Origin: JBDLID01 sp039715055
Lineage (GTDB): Bacteria; Desulfobacterota; Desulfobulbia; Desulfobulbales; Desulfocapsaceae
Direction of reading: 5' to 3'
DNA: 11,328 nt
Assembly (NCBI GenBank): GCA_039715055.1
Contig: JBDLID010000102.1
Coordinates: forward strand, 1-11,328
Below are positions 1 through 5,945 of this stretch, in pieces (within the stretch, counting starts at the first letter, position 1; the number at the start of each line of letters is the position of its first letter). Both the position numbers and the translations under genes were made by a program. Below the pieces are notes generated by a model. That model saw nothing but the letters and a program-made list of their open reading frames with translations, searched no databases and was not told the origin of the DNA.

Positions 1-1
1 A

Positions 2-1279
2 TGCGGATCGTGCTCCGGCATGTTCACCGCCAATTCCATGAACTGCCTCAACGAGGCCATCGGCCTGGCCCTGCCCGGCAACGGAACCATTGTCGCCACC
101 CATGAAAACAGGCTGGGTCTGTTCAGCCGTGCGGCGGCGCGGATTGTTGAGATGGCTGAAAGCTACTACGGTCGTGGTGACACTTCTGTTCTGCCCCGCT
201 CAATTGGCAGCCGGGCCGCCTTTCTCAACGCCATGACCCTGGATATTGCCATGGGCGGATCGACCAATACCGTTCTGCACCTGCTGGCCATTGCCCGTGA
301 AGCCGAAGTCGACTTTACCATGGCTGATATTGACCAGCTGTCCCGTAAAGTCCCCAACCTCTGCAAGGTTTCACCTTCGTCCCACTACCACATGGAGGAT
401 GTGAACCGGGCCGGTGGTATCATGGCGATCCTTGGCGAGCTGGCCAGGGCGGGCCTGGTGGATGAAAACGTCTTTCGGGCGGAGGGGGGGACCCTGGCCG
501 ACATTCTCAAAAGCTGGGATGTTACCCAGCCCGGCTGCGGAGAAGAGGAGCAGGCGGTTTTTGCTTCCAGTCCAGCCTCTTCCGGGCGAAACCTGGTGAT
601 GGGGTCCCAGGGGACCATGTATGGTGCCCTGGATCTTGATCGTCAAAATGGCTGCATCCGCAGTGTAGACAACTGCTATTCCGAAGACGGCGGCCTTGCC
701 GTTCTCTATGGCAATATTGCTGCCAAAGGCTGCATCGTCAAGACGGCGGGAGTCGATCCCTCCATCTTTAATTTTACAGGAACCGCCCGGGTTTTCTCCT
801 CCCAGGAAACAGCATGCGATGCCATCCTCGATGGAACCATTAAGGCGGGTGATGTGGTCATTATTCGGTATGAGGGGCCCAGGGGCGGACCGGGAATGCA
901 GGAGATGCTCTATCCCACCTCCTATCTCAAATCAGTCCATCTCGGCAAGGAGTGCGCCCTGATTACAGACGGACGTTTTTCCGGCGGTACCTCGGGTCTT
1001 TCCATTGGCCATGTGTCACCGGAAGCTGCTGCCGGCGGAGCCATTGGTCTTGTCAAAGACGGTGACACGATCGTCATCGATATTCCCGGCAGAACGATCA
1101 ATGTCCAGCTCAGTGGAGAGGAGCTTTCGGAAAGGCATCAGCTTGAGGAGGAAAAAGGTGGTGCTGCCTATCGTCCGGCAGACAGAGAACGCAAGGTGTC
1201 CTCCGCCCTGAAGGCTTACGCATTATTTGCCTCTTCGGCAGATATGGGAGCGGTGAGAGTTCTGCCAGAAAGTGAATAG
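2..1279 (+). CDS. ilvD: Dihydroxy-acid dehydratase, 5'-truncated by the window start
   Basis: IlvD dehydrates 2,3-dihydroxy-3-methylbutanoate (and the isoleucine precursor) to the 2-oxo acid, a late step of valine, leucine and isoleucine synthesis in the cytoplasm. The open frame enters from the window edge and starts with CGSCSGMFTANSMNC, the segment carrying the third Fe-S cluster cysteine of the IlvD/Edd family. The first methionine in the window (base 20) is internal, so this is not the true start. Further family blocks are NAMTLDIAMGGSTNTVLHL, the YHMEDV segment, IRYEGPRGGPGMQEMLYPTS, and the C-terminal signature DGRFSGGTSGLSIGHVSPEA with the conserved active-site serine. About 425 residues are present; the family is about 560 to 620 long, so roughly the first 150 to 190 are missing. 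The closely matching IlvD blocks favour IlvD over Edd (6-phosphogluconate dehydratase). Stop is TAG. No strong terminator follows. Confidence 0.97.
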   Translation, partial: CGSCSGMFTANSMNCLNEAIGLALPGNGTIVATHENRLGLFSRAAARIVEMAESYYGRGDTSVLPRSIGSRAAFLNAMTLDIAMGGSTNTVLHLLAIAREAEVDFTMADIDQLSRKVPNLCKVSPSSHYHMEDVNRAGGIMAILGELARAGLVDENVFRAEGGTLADILKSWDVTQPGCGEEEQAVFASSPASSGRNLVMGSQGTMYGALDLDRQNGCIRSVDNCYSEDGGLAVLYGNIAAKGCIVKTAGVDPSIFNFTGTARVFSSQETACDAILDGTIKAGDVVIIRYEGPRGGPGMQEMLYPTSYLKSVHLGKECALITDGRFSGGTSGLSIGHVSPEAAAGGAIGLVKDGDTIVIDIPGRTINVQLSGEELSERHQLEEEKGGAAYRPADRERKVSSALKAYALFASSADMGAVRVLPESE

Positions 1280-1387
1280 CCGTTCATTTTTGCTGCTGCA
1301 ATCGGGCCACTCTTAATCACCTGATAAGCTTGGTATAATTTTGATTTTCGCTGGCTGCTAAGTGGCTCTGAGCAGGGGAATATCTGG

Positions 1388-1416
1388 TTGACACCTCCCA
1401 TGAAGTCTTGTAGGAT
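1388..1416 (+). promoter_or_regulatory. Sigma70-like promoter for the coiled-coil protein gene
   Basis: A perfect -35 hexamer TTGACA (1388-1393) is followed by a 17-bp spacer and TAGGAT (1411-1416), which matches four of six bases of the -10 consensus. Transcription would start near 1423, leaving a leader of about 100 nt before the ATG at 1523. This suggests the coiled-coil gene is transcribed independently of ilvD. The call is by motif only. Confidence 0.6.
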
Positions 1417-1473
1417 TAATCCGTATTCATGTGATTTGTTATCATTAATCGTTGTACAGTAAGTTGATTTTTT

Positions 1474-1489
1474 CCGGATTTTCATCCGG
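1474..1489 (+). promoter_or_regulatory. Leader hairpin upstream of the coiled-coil gene
   Basis: CCGGAT-TTTC-ATCCGG forms a perfect 6-bp stem with a 4-nt loop, followed by the T-rich stretch TTCTGTTTTGT. It lies in the predicted leader, 33 nt before the ATG at 1523. It could be a weak terminator or attenuator, or merely a structured leader. The T tract is interrupted, so efficient termination is doubtful. A wider inverted pair, GATTAAT (1414-1420) and ATTAATC (1444-1450), lies just upstream. Confidence 0.4.
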
Positions 1490-1522
1490 TTCTGTTTTGT
1501 CAATAAACATAAGGTGATTGAT

Positions 1523-2335
1523 ATGGGTAAAAATCAGTTAATGATCGGTCTTGCCGTCGTATGTCTGCTCGGTGTGCTCTGGGGCTCGGTCAAGGACAAG
1601 CAAAGCAAGAATCTCCTCAAGGAAATAGAAAACCTCAATGTTCAGCTGGGACAGACGCAAGGTGGCGAGAGGGTTGATCCGGCAGCTATCGCCAGGGAGT
1701 TGAATGAACTCCGCAGCGGTAAGAAGGAGCTGCTCGCCAATGTGGCCACCCTGAAAGGAGACATGCAGAGCAAGGTGGATGAGATTGGTGCCCTTAAGAA
1801 GAAGCTGGAGAGTGCGCCGGCCGTTGATCCTGCTGCCATGGAAGAGGCCAAGGCAAAGCTTGCCGGTTGTCAGGAAGACCTTGGTGGTGCCCAGGAAAAT
1901 AGTGTTGCCATGAAGGCGGAACTGGAGGGTGCAAATCAGGGACTGGCTGAGGCGGGTGCACTGCTCAACGCCGCTGAAGAGATCAAGATTCAGCTTGCCA
2001 ACGACCTGGATGCCCTCAATCAACAGACCCAGACTCTGGCGACTGCTGCCCAGGAAGATGGAGCCCGTATCACCGCCCTTGAGGCAGCCCTTGACAAGAG
2101 GACCAAAGCCTTGATCAGGAGCGGCGAGGAGCTTGACCGCACAAAGCTGAACATGAACGTACTGCTGTCAAAGATTGGTGGCCAGCAGGATTCCCTGAAG
2201 ATCCTTGAAAAGACCCGGCTGGCCCTGGAAAAAGAACTGGCTGCAAAATTTCTTCTTATCGAGGAGTTGGAGAGCCAACTGGCTAAAGGTGACTCCGTGG
2301 AGGCCGTTATCGACGAGGCACCTGCCCAGCAGTAA
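1523..2335 (+). CDS. Membrane-anchored coiled-coil protein of unknown function
   Basis: I do not recognise a named family. The 270-residue product has a short basic N terminus, one hydrophobic segment at residues 6-22 (an uncleaved anchor, or possibly a signal peptide), then a long acidic, alanine/leucine/glutamate-rich helical region (about 25-255) with heptad-like spacing, and a short tail. This predicts an inner-membrane anchor with a periplasmic coiled coil. VDPAA occurs at residues 51-55 and 101-105, exactly 50 residues apart, each followed by a charged helical stretch, which suggests an internal repeat. Two cysteines are visible, at 14 and 116. The start was chosen at ATG 1523 because AAGGTG (1511-1516) sits six bases upstream as a Shine-Dalgarno; an in-frame GTG at 1514 overlaps that site and is less likely. 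The gene has its own promoter upstream and a terminator 19 bp after the stop, so it appears monocistronic. Coiled-coil composition makes distant similarity unreliable, and no enzymatic motif is visible. Confidence 0.85.
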   Translation: MGKNQLMIGLAVVCLLGVLWGSVKDKQSKNLLKEIENLNVQLGQTQGGERVDPAAIARELNELRSGKKELLANVATLKGDMQSKVDEIGALKKKLESAPAVDPAAMEEAKAKLAGCQEDLGGAQENSVAMKAELEGANQGLAEAGALLNAAEEIKIQLANDLDALNQQTQTLATAAQEDGARITALEAALDKRTKALIRSGEELDRTKLNMNVLLSKIGGQQDSLKILEKTRLALEKELAAKFLLIEELESQLAKGDSVEAVIDEAPAQQ

Positions 2336-2354
2336 CAAAGAATCAGCATATTAT

Positions 2355-2401
2355 AAAAAAAGGCTGTGGTGATTCCAGGAGGATCACCACAGCCTTTTTT
2401 T
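2355..2401. terminator. Bidirectional intrinsic terminator between convergent genes
   Basis: The 12-bp GC-containing stem GGCTGTGGTGAT / ATCACCACAGCC (2362-2373 with 2383-2394), with a 9-nt loop, is flanked by seven A residues (2355-2361) and seven T residues (2395-2401). A run of U therefore follows the hairpin on either strand. It sits between the stop of the coiled-coil gene (2335) and the stop of the convergent lysR gene (2432), and can serve both. Confidence 0.93.
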
Positions 2402-2431
2402 GTGGGGAATCATTGCCTCACGCAACAGGAG

Positions 2432-3322
2432 TTAAAGTTCCTCCAGCAGCATTTCAATAAAGCCATTGCACAGCGGTGAAAGTGCCCCTTTTTTCCGGGT
2501 GACGAGATAGAGTGGCCGCTGCATTTTGACACCGTGGATATTGATTTCGGCCAGCTTGTTGCGCTTGAGATCTTCTTTGACCGCCAGCGATGATAGAAAT
2601 GAGAGACCGATACCGGCCTTGACCGATTGGCGAACCGCCTCGGTGGAGCCGATTTCTGCTACGATGTTGAGTTGTTCCAGCTCCAGGCCATAATCCGCCA
2701 GAATTTTTGTCGTTGCATGACGGGTGCCGGAGTTGCGCTCCCTGAGGATAAACTCCCCCTGGTACAGCTCTCTCAGGCTGATCTCCTTCTTTTTCGTCCA
2801 GGGATGTGACGGGTGAGCCACAAGTGATAACCGGTCACTATATATGTCCTGCCACTGCAATGCGGAATCACGCCATTTGGCGCCGAGAACACCCATCTCC
2901 AGCTCCCCATCCATAATTGCCCCGGCAATGGTTCGTGAACCGGTGATCTGCAGGCTGATATTGATGTCCGGATAGTGTTCCTTGAATCGGCCGATTTTTT
3001 CCGGCAGAAGATAGGCGCCGGGAATGGTACCGGCGCCTATGGCCAGTCGACCGATCATTTTCCCGGAGAAATGGAGAAGGGATTGGATGGTTTCCTCCTG
3101 GAGGCGAAGCATTTTTTTGGAGTAACGATACAGCAGCTTGCCGGCGTTGGTGGGAAGCACTGCCCGGCCGGTGCGATTGAGCAGCTGCTGGTTGGCCTCG
3201 GTCTCAAGGATGCGGATGTGCTCGCTGACTGTGGGCTGTGAGAGGCGCAGTGTTCTTGCGGCTTTAGTGAAGCTCTTTTGTTCTATAACATTACAGAATA
3301 CTTCAAGTTTGTGAAGATCCAT
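2432..3322 (-). CDS. LysR-type transcriptional regulator, probably of selenium metabolism
   Basis: This is a 296-residue protein, the usual LysR length. The N-terminal winged helix-turn-helix is clear: MDLHKLEVFCNVIEQKSFTK opens it, then AARTLRLSQPTVSEHI is the recognition region (about 20-37), followed by LLNRTGRAVLPTNAG and a linker helix. Residues from about 90 form the periplasmic-binding-protein-like effector domain, starting GRLAIGAGTIPGAYLLP, of the CysB/CysL-like type. The effector is not visible from sequence. The start ATG at 3322 has AGGGA eight bases upstream. The gene is divergent from yedF across 157 bp containing LysR-type half-sites, so control of yedF and of itself is likely. 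A LysR subgroup annotated as selenium-metabolism-associated is known next to yedF; assignment here rests mainly on that neighbour. It ends at the shared terminator. Confidence 0.93.
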   Translation of the reverse strand: MDLHKLEVFCNVIEQKSFTKAARTLRLSQPTVSEHIRILETEANQQLLNRTGRAVLPTNAGKLLYRYSKKMLRLQEETIQSLLHFSGKMIGRLAIGAGTIPGAYLLPEKIGRFKEHYPDINISLQITGSRTIAGAIMDGELEMGVLGAKWRDSALQWQDIYSDRLSLVAHPSHPWTKKKEISLRELYQGEFILRERNSGTRHATTKILADYGLELEQLNIVAEIGSTEAVRQSVKAGIGLSFLSSLAVKEDLKRNKLAEINIHGVKMQRPLYLVTRKKGALSPLCNGFIEMLLEEL

Positions 3323-3372
3323 ACCGGTGATCCCTGTGGAATTGTACTGTTGTGCTAAAATAAAACCCTGGC

Positions 3373-3401
3373 AATAGTTATTACCTATTTGACCTATAGG
3401 T
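3373..3401. promoter_or_regulatory. Probable LysR operator in the lysR-yedF divergent spacer
   Basis: AATAG-N7-CTATT (3373-3389) is a dyad with the classic LysR T-N11-A arrangement (T at 3375, A at 3387). It is followed at 3392-3401 by the perfect 10-bp palindrome ACCTATAGGT. CTAT half-sites begin at 3385 and 3394, nine bases apart, close to one helical turn. The first dyad ends at the predicted yedF -35 and the palindrome overlaps it, a typical layout of a recognition site next to an activation site. Binding by the adjacent LysR protein is inferred. Confidence 0.6.
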
Positions 3402-3417
3402 TTGCAAGGGATATTTT
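3389..3417 (+). promoter_or_regulatory. Sigma70-like promoter for yedF
   Basis: TTGACC (3389-3394, five of six -35 consensus bases), a 17-bp spacer, then TATTTT (3412-3417, four of six -10 bases). The predicted start near 3424 leaves a leader of about 56 nt to the ATG at 3480. The -35 overlaps the ACCTATAGGT palindrome, so a bound regulator would contact or occlude it. Motif evidence only. Confidence 0.55.
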
Positions 3418-3479
3418 AGCAAAAGGGGTAAGAAACAGGCTGGTTGTTGAAAGTTGGAAGGCTAAACGGAGATTGAAAT

Positions 3480-4094
3480 ATGAAAATTATTGACTGTCGG
3501 GGACTGAACTGTCCGGAACCGGTTTTAAGATCCAAGGATGCATTGGAAGAGAGGGGAGGCCCTTTTGCAGTGGAGGTGGATAACCCTGCCTCCCGGGATA
3601 ATGTCCTGAGATTTGGCAAGAGCCGGGGGTGCCGCTGCAGCTACGAACCTCTTGATCATGGCTGCTTCCGGATTGAACTCATTCCGGCCCAGACCGCTGC
3701 CTCGGACGATGAATCTTTTGATGAGTCAGACTATCTTTGCGGAATAGGGCCGACCAGCGGCCTGGTCTATGTGATTCCATCGGACACCATGGGCAGTGGA
3801 GATGATGAACTGGGCTGGGCCCTGCTTCAAACCTATATCGCAACTATTTCCGAGGTCAGCCCCCTTCCTGAAAAAATTTTCTTCTATAACGGCGGGGTAA
3901 AAATAGTAGCCACTGAAGGCAAGGCACTGGAGGCGGTGAAACGACTGGCTGAGGAGGGTGTCGGTATATATTCCTGTGGAACCTGTCTGGAGTTTTTCAA
4001 GCTGGAAAATGACCTTCGGGTCGGCAAGATAACCAATATGTACGATATCCTTGACTCCATGGTCAGGGCCAGGCGGCTGGTAAGTCCGTTTTAA
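3480..4094 (+). CDS. yedF: Sulfurtransferase-like selenium metabolism protein YedF
   Basis: The 204-residue protein has two parts. Residues 1-70 form a TusA/SirA-like domain with the conserved opening IDCRGLNCPEPV, whose Cys11 in the CPxP motif is the expected sulfur or selenium carrier residue. Residues 95-204 form a DsrE-like domain beginning YVIPSDTMGSGDDELG and holding FFYNGGVK, and the cysteine pair SCGTC at 165-169. This fusion is the architecture of the YedF family tied by genome context to selenium metabolism; the biochemical role, perhaps selenium transfer towards SelD, is not settled. It is cytoplasmic, with no signal peptide. GGAG at 3468-3471, eight bases before ATG, supports the start. 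It is divergent from a LysR gene, and its promoter overlaps the proposed LysR sites. It appears monocistronic, with a convergent neighbour 40 bp beyond its stop. No selD, selA, selB, selC or tRNA-Sec lies in the window. Confidence 0.93.
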   Translation: MKIIDCRGLNCPEPVLRSKDALEERGGPFAVEVDNPASRDNVLRFGKSRGCRCSYEPLDHGCFRIELIPAQTAASDDESFDESDYLCGIGPTSGLVYVIPSDTMGSGDDELGWALLQTYIATISEVSPLPEKIFFYNGGVKIVATEGKALEAVKRLAEEGVGIYSCGTCLEFFKLENDLRVGKITNMYDILDSMVRARRLVSPF

Positions 4095-4134
4095 TCGAAG
4101 TAGCTCAGCGTCATAGAGACCTGAGAGGGCTCAA

Positions 4135-4737
4135 TCAGTGGAGAAAGAATTTCACCGCGACAAAACCGCCGATAAGCAGCACGGTGAAGACAATGGTGAG
4201 GATGTTGAAGTATTTATCGAGAAAGTAGCGTACCGGTTCACCGAATTTCCAGATGAAGGCGGCGACAAGAAAAAATCTTGCTGAGCGGGCGGCAAGTGAT
4301 ACCAGCATGAATGTGGGGAAGTTGACATGGAAAGCGCCGGCCGTGATGGTGAACAGCTTGTAGGGCAGAGGCGTGAAACCGGCAGCGGCCACTGCCAGGG
4401 CGTCGTACTGTTGATAGAGGCTCTGGACGGTGAGGTATTTTTCGGAAAGGCCGTAAAAGGCCATGATCTGCATGCCGATGGAGTCCATGAACCAGACACC
4501 GAGTCCGTAGCCAAAAGCCCCTCCGAGTACCGAACCGACAGCACAGATTGAGGCGTAGAGAAACGAACGTTTCGGGTTGGCAATACACAGTGCTACCAGG
4601 AAGACGTCGGGCGGGATTGGAAAAAAAGAGGACTCGGCAAAGGCGATGAGAAAAAGAACCGCCAGCCCGTACGGCGTCTGGATCCAGTCCATGCAGGTGT
4701 CATAGAGCCTGCGGATCAGCGAGGGCTGTTGGCTCAT
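4135..4737 (-). CDS. YqaA/DedA-family (VTT domain) inner-membrane protein
   Basis: This is a polytopic inner-membrane protein of the SNARE-associated/VTT superfamily, closest in pattern to YqaA. The substrate of this branch is unknown; other DedA-superfamily members act in lipid-carrier flipping and membrane homeostasis. Family marks are AESSFFPIPPDVFL (35-48), a glycine-rich helix VGSVLGGAFGYGLG (67-80), and GFTPLPYKLFTITAGAF (120-136) with the re-entrant-loop proline pair. Hydrophobic segments lie near 24-50, 57-84, 116-136, 143-164 and 177-198. The open frame extends upstream to 4863, but that part overlaps pcm and reads as non-membrane shadow sequence. I chose ATG 4737, four bases after the pcm stop, giving 200 residues. 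An ATG at 4758, overlapping pcm, is possible and would add seven residues. It is last in the lipoprotein-pcm-yqaA cluster, so translational coupling to pcm is likely. Confidence 0.9.
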   Translation of the reverse strand: MSQQPSLIRRLYDTCMDWIQTPYGLAVLFLIAFAESSFFPIPPDVFLVALCIANPKRSFLYASICAVGSVLGGAFGYGLGVWFMDSIGMQIMAFYGLSEKYLTVQSLYQQYDALAVAAAGFTPLPYKLFTITAGAFHVNFPTFMLVSLAARSARFFLVAAFIWKFGEPVRYFLDKYFNILTIVFTVLLIGGFVAVKFFLH

Positions 4738-4741
4738 GGTT

Positions 4742-5389
4742 TCAGTCGTTCCAGCCATGTTGTCCAATGAGGTCGACAAAACGGACCCGTTCGATGGTTC
4801 GGGTCTCAATGTTATCTTCTGTTTTGGTGACCAGGAGAAGATCCTGGGCGCCCTGGCTGCCAACGGGGATCACCATCCTGCCGCCTTCAGCCAGCTGATC
4901 AATCAGCGGCTGGGGTACTTCCGGGCCGCCTGCGGTGACGATGATGCCGTCAAAGGGGCTCTGGTCCGGCCAGCCCATGGTGCCATCATCCAGACGTGAA
5001 AGAATATTGTAGTAGCGGAGCTGATCAAAGGTCTTGCGGGCGCCGGTGAGCAGTACATTGATCCGTTCGACGGTGTAGACCTGTCCACACAGCCGGGAGA
5101 GTATCGCGGCCTGATAACCGGAGCCGGTTCCCACTTCAAGGACCCGTTCACTGCCGGTCAGAGCCAGGGCCTGGGTCATTATCGCGACGATGTAAGGTTG
5201 AGAAATGGTCTGTTGACTGGAAATCGGCAGCGGGTGGTCTCCATAGGCGCGTCCCTGCTGGGCCTGGTCGACAAAGAGGTGGCGGGGCACTTCGCTCATG
5301 GCCGCAAGCGTTGCAGGGTCACTGATCCCGCGGGCCACCAGCTGCTCGCGGACCATTTTTTCCCTGACCGTCTGGAAGGAATCGCTCAC
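4742..5389 (-). CDS. pcm: Protein-L-isoaspartate O-methyltransferase
   Basis: Pcm uses S-adenosylmethionine to methylate L-isoaspartyl residues in aged proteins, starting their repair to aspartate. The 215-residue length fits the family. The N-terminal part has MVREQLVARGISD and VPRHLFV; ISSQQTISQP (56-65) is the substrate-binding block, with SQ replacing the commoner GQ before TISQP; VLEVGTGSGYQAAIL (83-97) is SAM motif I; VYTVER follows; FDGIIVTAG and GGRMVIPVG are later motifs. The start is GTG at 5389, which overlaps the stop of the upstream lipoprotein gene as GTGA, implying translational coupling; an internal ATG 11 codons later would cut into the conserved N terminus. It is cytoplasmic and acts in protein repair, consistent with lying downstream of htpG, though a terminator separates the two. 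Confidence 0.96.
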   Translation of the reverse strand: MSDSFQTVREKMVREQLVARGISDPATLAAMSEVPRHLFVDQAQQGRAYGDHPLPISSQQTISQPYIVAIMTQALALTGSERVLEVGTGSGYQAAILSRLCGQVYTVERINVLLTGARKTFDQLRYYNILSRLDDGTMGWPDQSPFDGIIVTAGGPEVPQPLIDQLAEGGRMVIPVGSQGAQDLLLVTKTEDNIETRTIERVRFVDLIGQHGWND

Positions 5390-5760
5390 GGCTGTTTTCC
5401 GGCCGCCGGCAGTTCGGTATCGTCAGTGGTCGTGAAATCGCTGCTCAGAACCGTGTCGCCTTCGATGATGATCTTCACCACCTGGTAGCCCTCACCTTCA
5501 AAGGCTTCCCCCATGAGGGGAATCTTCTGCATGGTTGATTTTTTCTCTTCGTAGTAGAGCCACTCTTCCCGGGTCGCAGAGAGTTTCCGTTTGGAATTCG
5601 GTTCTCCCAGAAAGCGGATGACGCTGGCGCGGTCGGTTTCCCCGGCCTTGATCAGACAGACATCTGAGGCCAGGTGACGGACCGGTTTGGAGCTGCAGGC
5701 GGAAACGGCTGTAAGCAGCAGACAGACAAGAAACGCTACGCGGGTAATGTGCGGGCTCAT
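5386..5760 (-). CDS. BamE/SmpA-like small lipoprotein
   Basis: This is a 124-residue predicted lipoprotein. MSPHITRVAF begins a basic then hydrophobic signal, ending in a lipobox AVSAC with Cys22 as the lipidated residue; serine at +2 favours outer-membrane sorting by the enterobacterial rule. The mature part has the SmpA/OmlA pattern: LIKAGETDRASVIRFLGEP (36-54) followed by EEWLYYEE (66-73) and a beta-rich KIIIEGDTVL. The BamE fold takes part in outer-membrane protein assembly, but this fold is shared by many small lipoproteins, so I do not assign bamE. The frame is open from 5853, but the 5' part overlaps the htpG terminator and would put the signal peptide internally. ATG 5760, with GGAG nine bases upstream, gives the lipobox at the right place. 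It overlaps pcm by four bases (GTGA) and is first in that cluster. Confidence 0.82.
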   Translation of the reverse strand: MSPHITRVAFLVCLLLTAVSACSSKPVRHLASDVCLIKAGETDRASVIRFLGEPNSKRKLSATREEWLYYEEKKSTMQKIPLMGEAFEGEGYQVVKIIIEGDTVLSSDFTTTDDTELPAAGKQP

Positions 5761-5835
5761 AGATACAAACTCCGGTAAGAGCTGAAACAGCAGGAGGCTG
5801 TTGCTGACATGACAACTGTCTTCTGTTGGCTCATC

Positions 5836-5871
5836 AAAAAAACGGTTGACCACCGTAAGCAGTCAACCGTT
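5836..5871 (-). terminator. Intrinsic terminator downstream of htpG
   Basis: Read on the - strand, AACGGTTGAC (5871-5862), an 11-nt loop, and GTCAACCGTT (5850-5841) form a perfect 10-bp stem that runs directly into a tract of T residues (complement of the A run 5836-5842). It lies 75 bp beyond the htpG stop, so htpG is separated from the lipoprotein-pcm-yqaA cluster. It also argues against a lipoprotein start at 5853. Confidence 0.88.
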
Positions 5872-5945
5872 CATATAGCGTGAAGGAGTTAATTTTTCAA
5901 CTCCAATTATGATCTGTATACCAGGCCAGTCAGCCTGTGGCCGGT

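Larger units (their letters stand above)
3353..3421. repeat. Inverted repeat flanking the putative LysR operator
   Basis: TGCTAAAATA (3353-3362) and TATTTTAGCA (3412-3421) are perfect 10-bp inverted arms. The similarity continues inward with gaps: CCCTgGCAA (3366-3374) against TTGCAAGGG (3402-3410). The arms enclose the LysR-type box and palindrome almost symmetrically. The right arm contains the predicted yedF -10 and the left arm a mirror-image TATTTT on the - strand. It may be a second operator pair or paired -10 regions. Confidence 0.6.

Noticed and set aside
4095..4134. Possible terminator between convergent yedF and the YqaA-like gene (CTCAG/CTGAG arms).
   Set aside because: The stem is only five bases with a 12-nt loop and no T tract on either strand.
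4726..4737. A 12-mer CTGTTGGCTCAT also found at 5823-5834.
   Set aside because: The similarity stops abruptly on both sides; too short to claim a repeat or duplication.
4738..4863. N-terminal extension of the YqaA-like frame up to 4863 (42 extra residues).
   Set aside because: It lies almost wholly inside the well-conserved 3' end of pcm in another frame and carries no membrane or family sequence; ATG 4737 directly follows the pcm stop.
5757..5834. A 25-codon - strand frame beginning MSQQ whose TGA overlaps the lipoprotein ATG as ATGA.
   Set aside because: It resembles the short frame before the metallopeptidase, but it begins right after the terminator T tract with no Shine-Dalgarno, and the lipoprotein start has its own ribosome site; likely chance.
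5761..5853. Upstream start at 5853 for the lipoprotein gene.
   Set aside because: It would start inside the htpG terminator hairpin and place the lipobox about 50 residues into the protein; ATG 5760 has a Shine-Dalgarno and a normal signal length.
5926..5944. Small hairpin GGCCA/TGGCC just after the htpG stop.
   Set aside because: Short stem without a T tract; the real terminator lies further on at 5836-5871.
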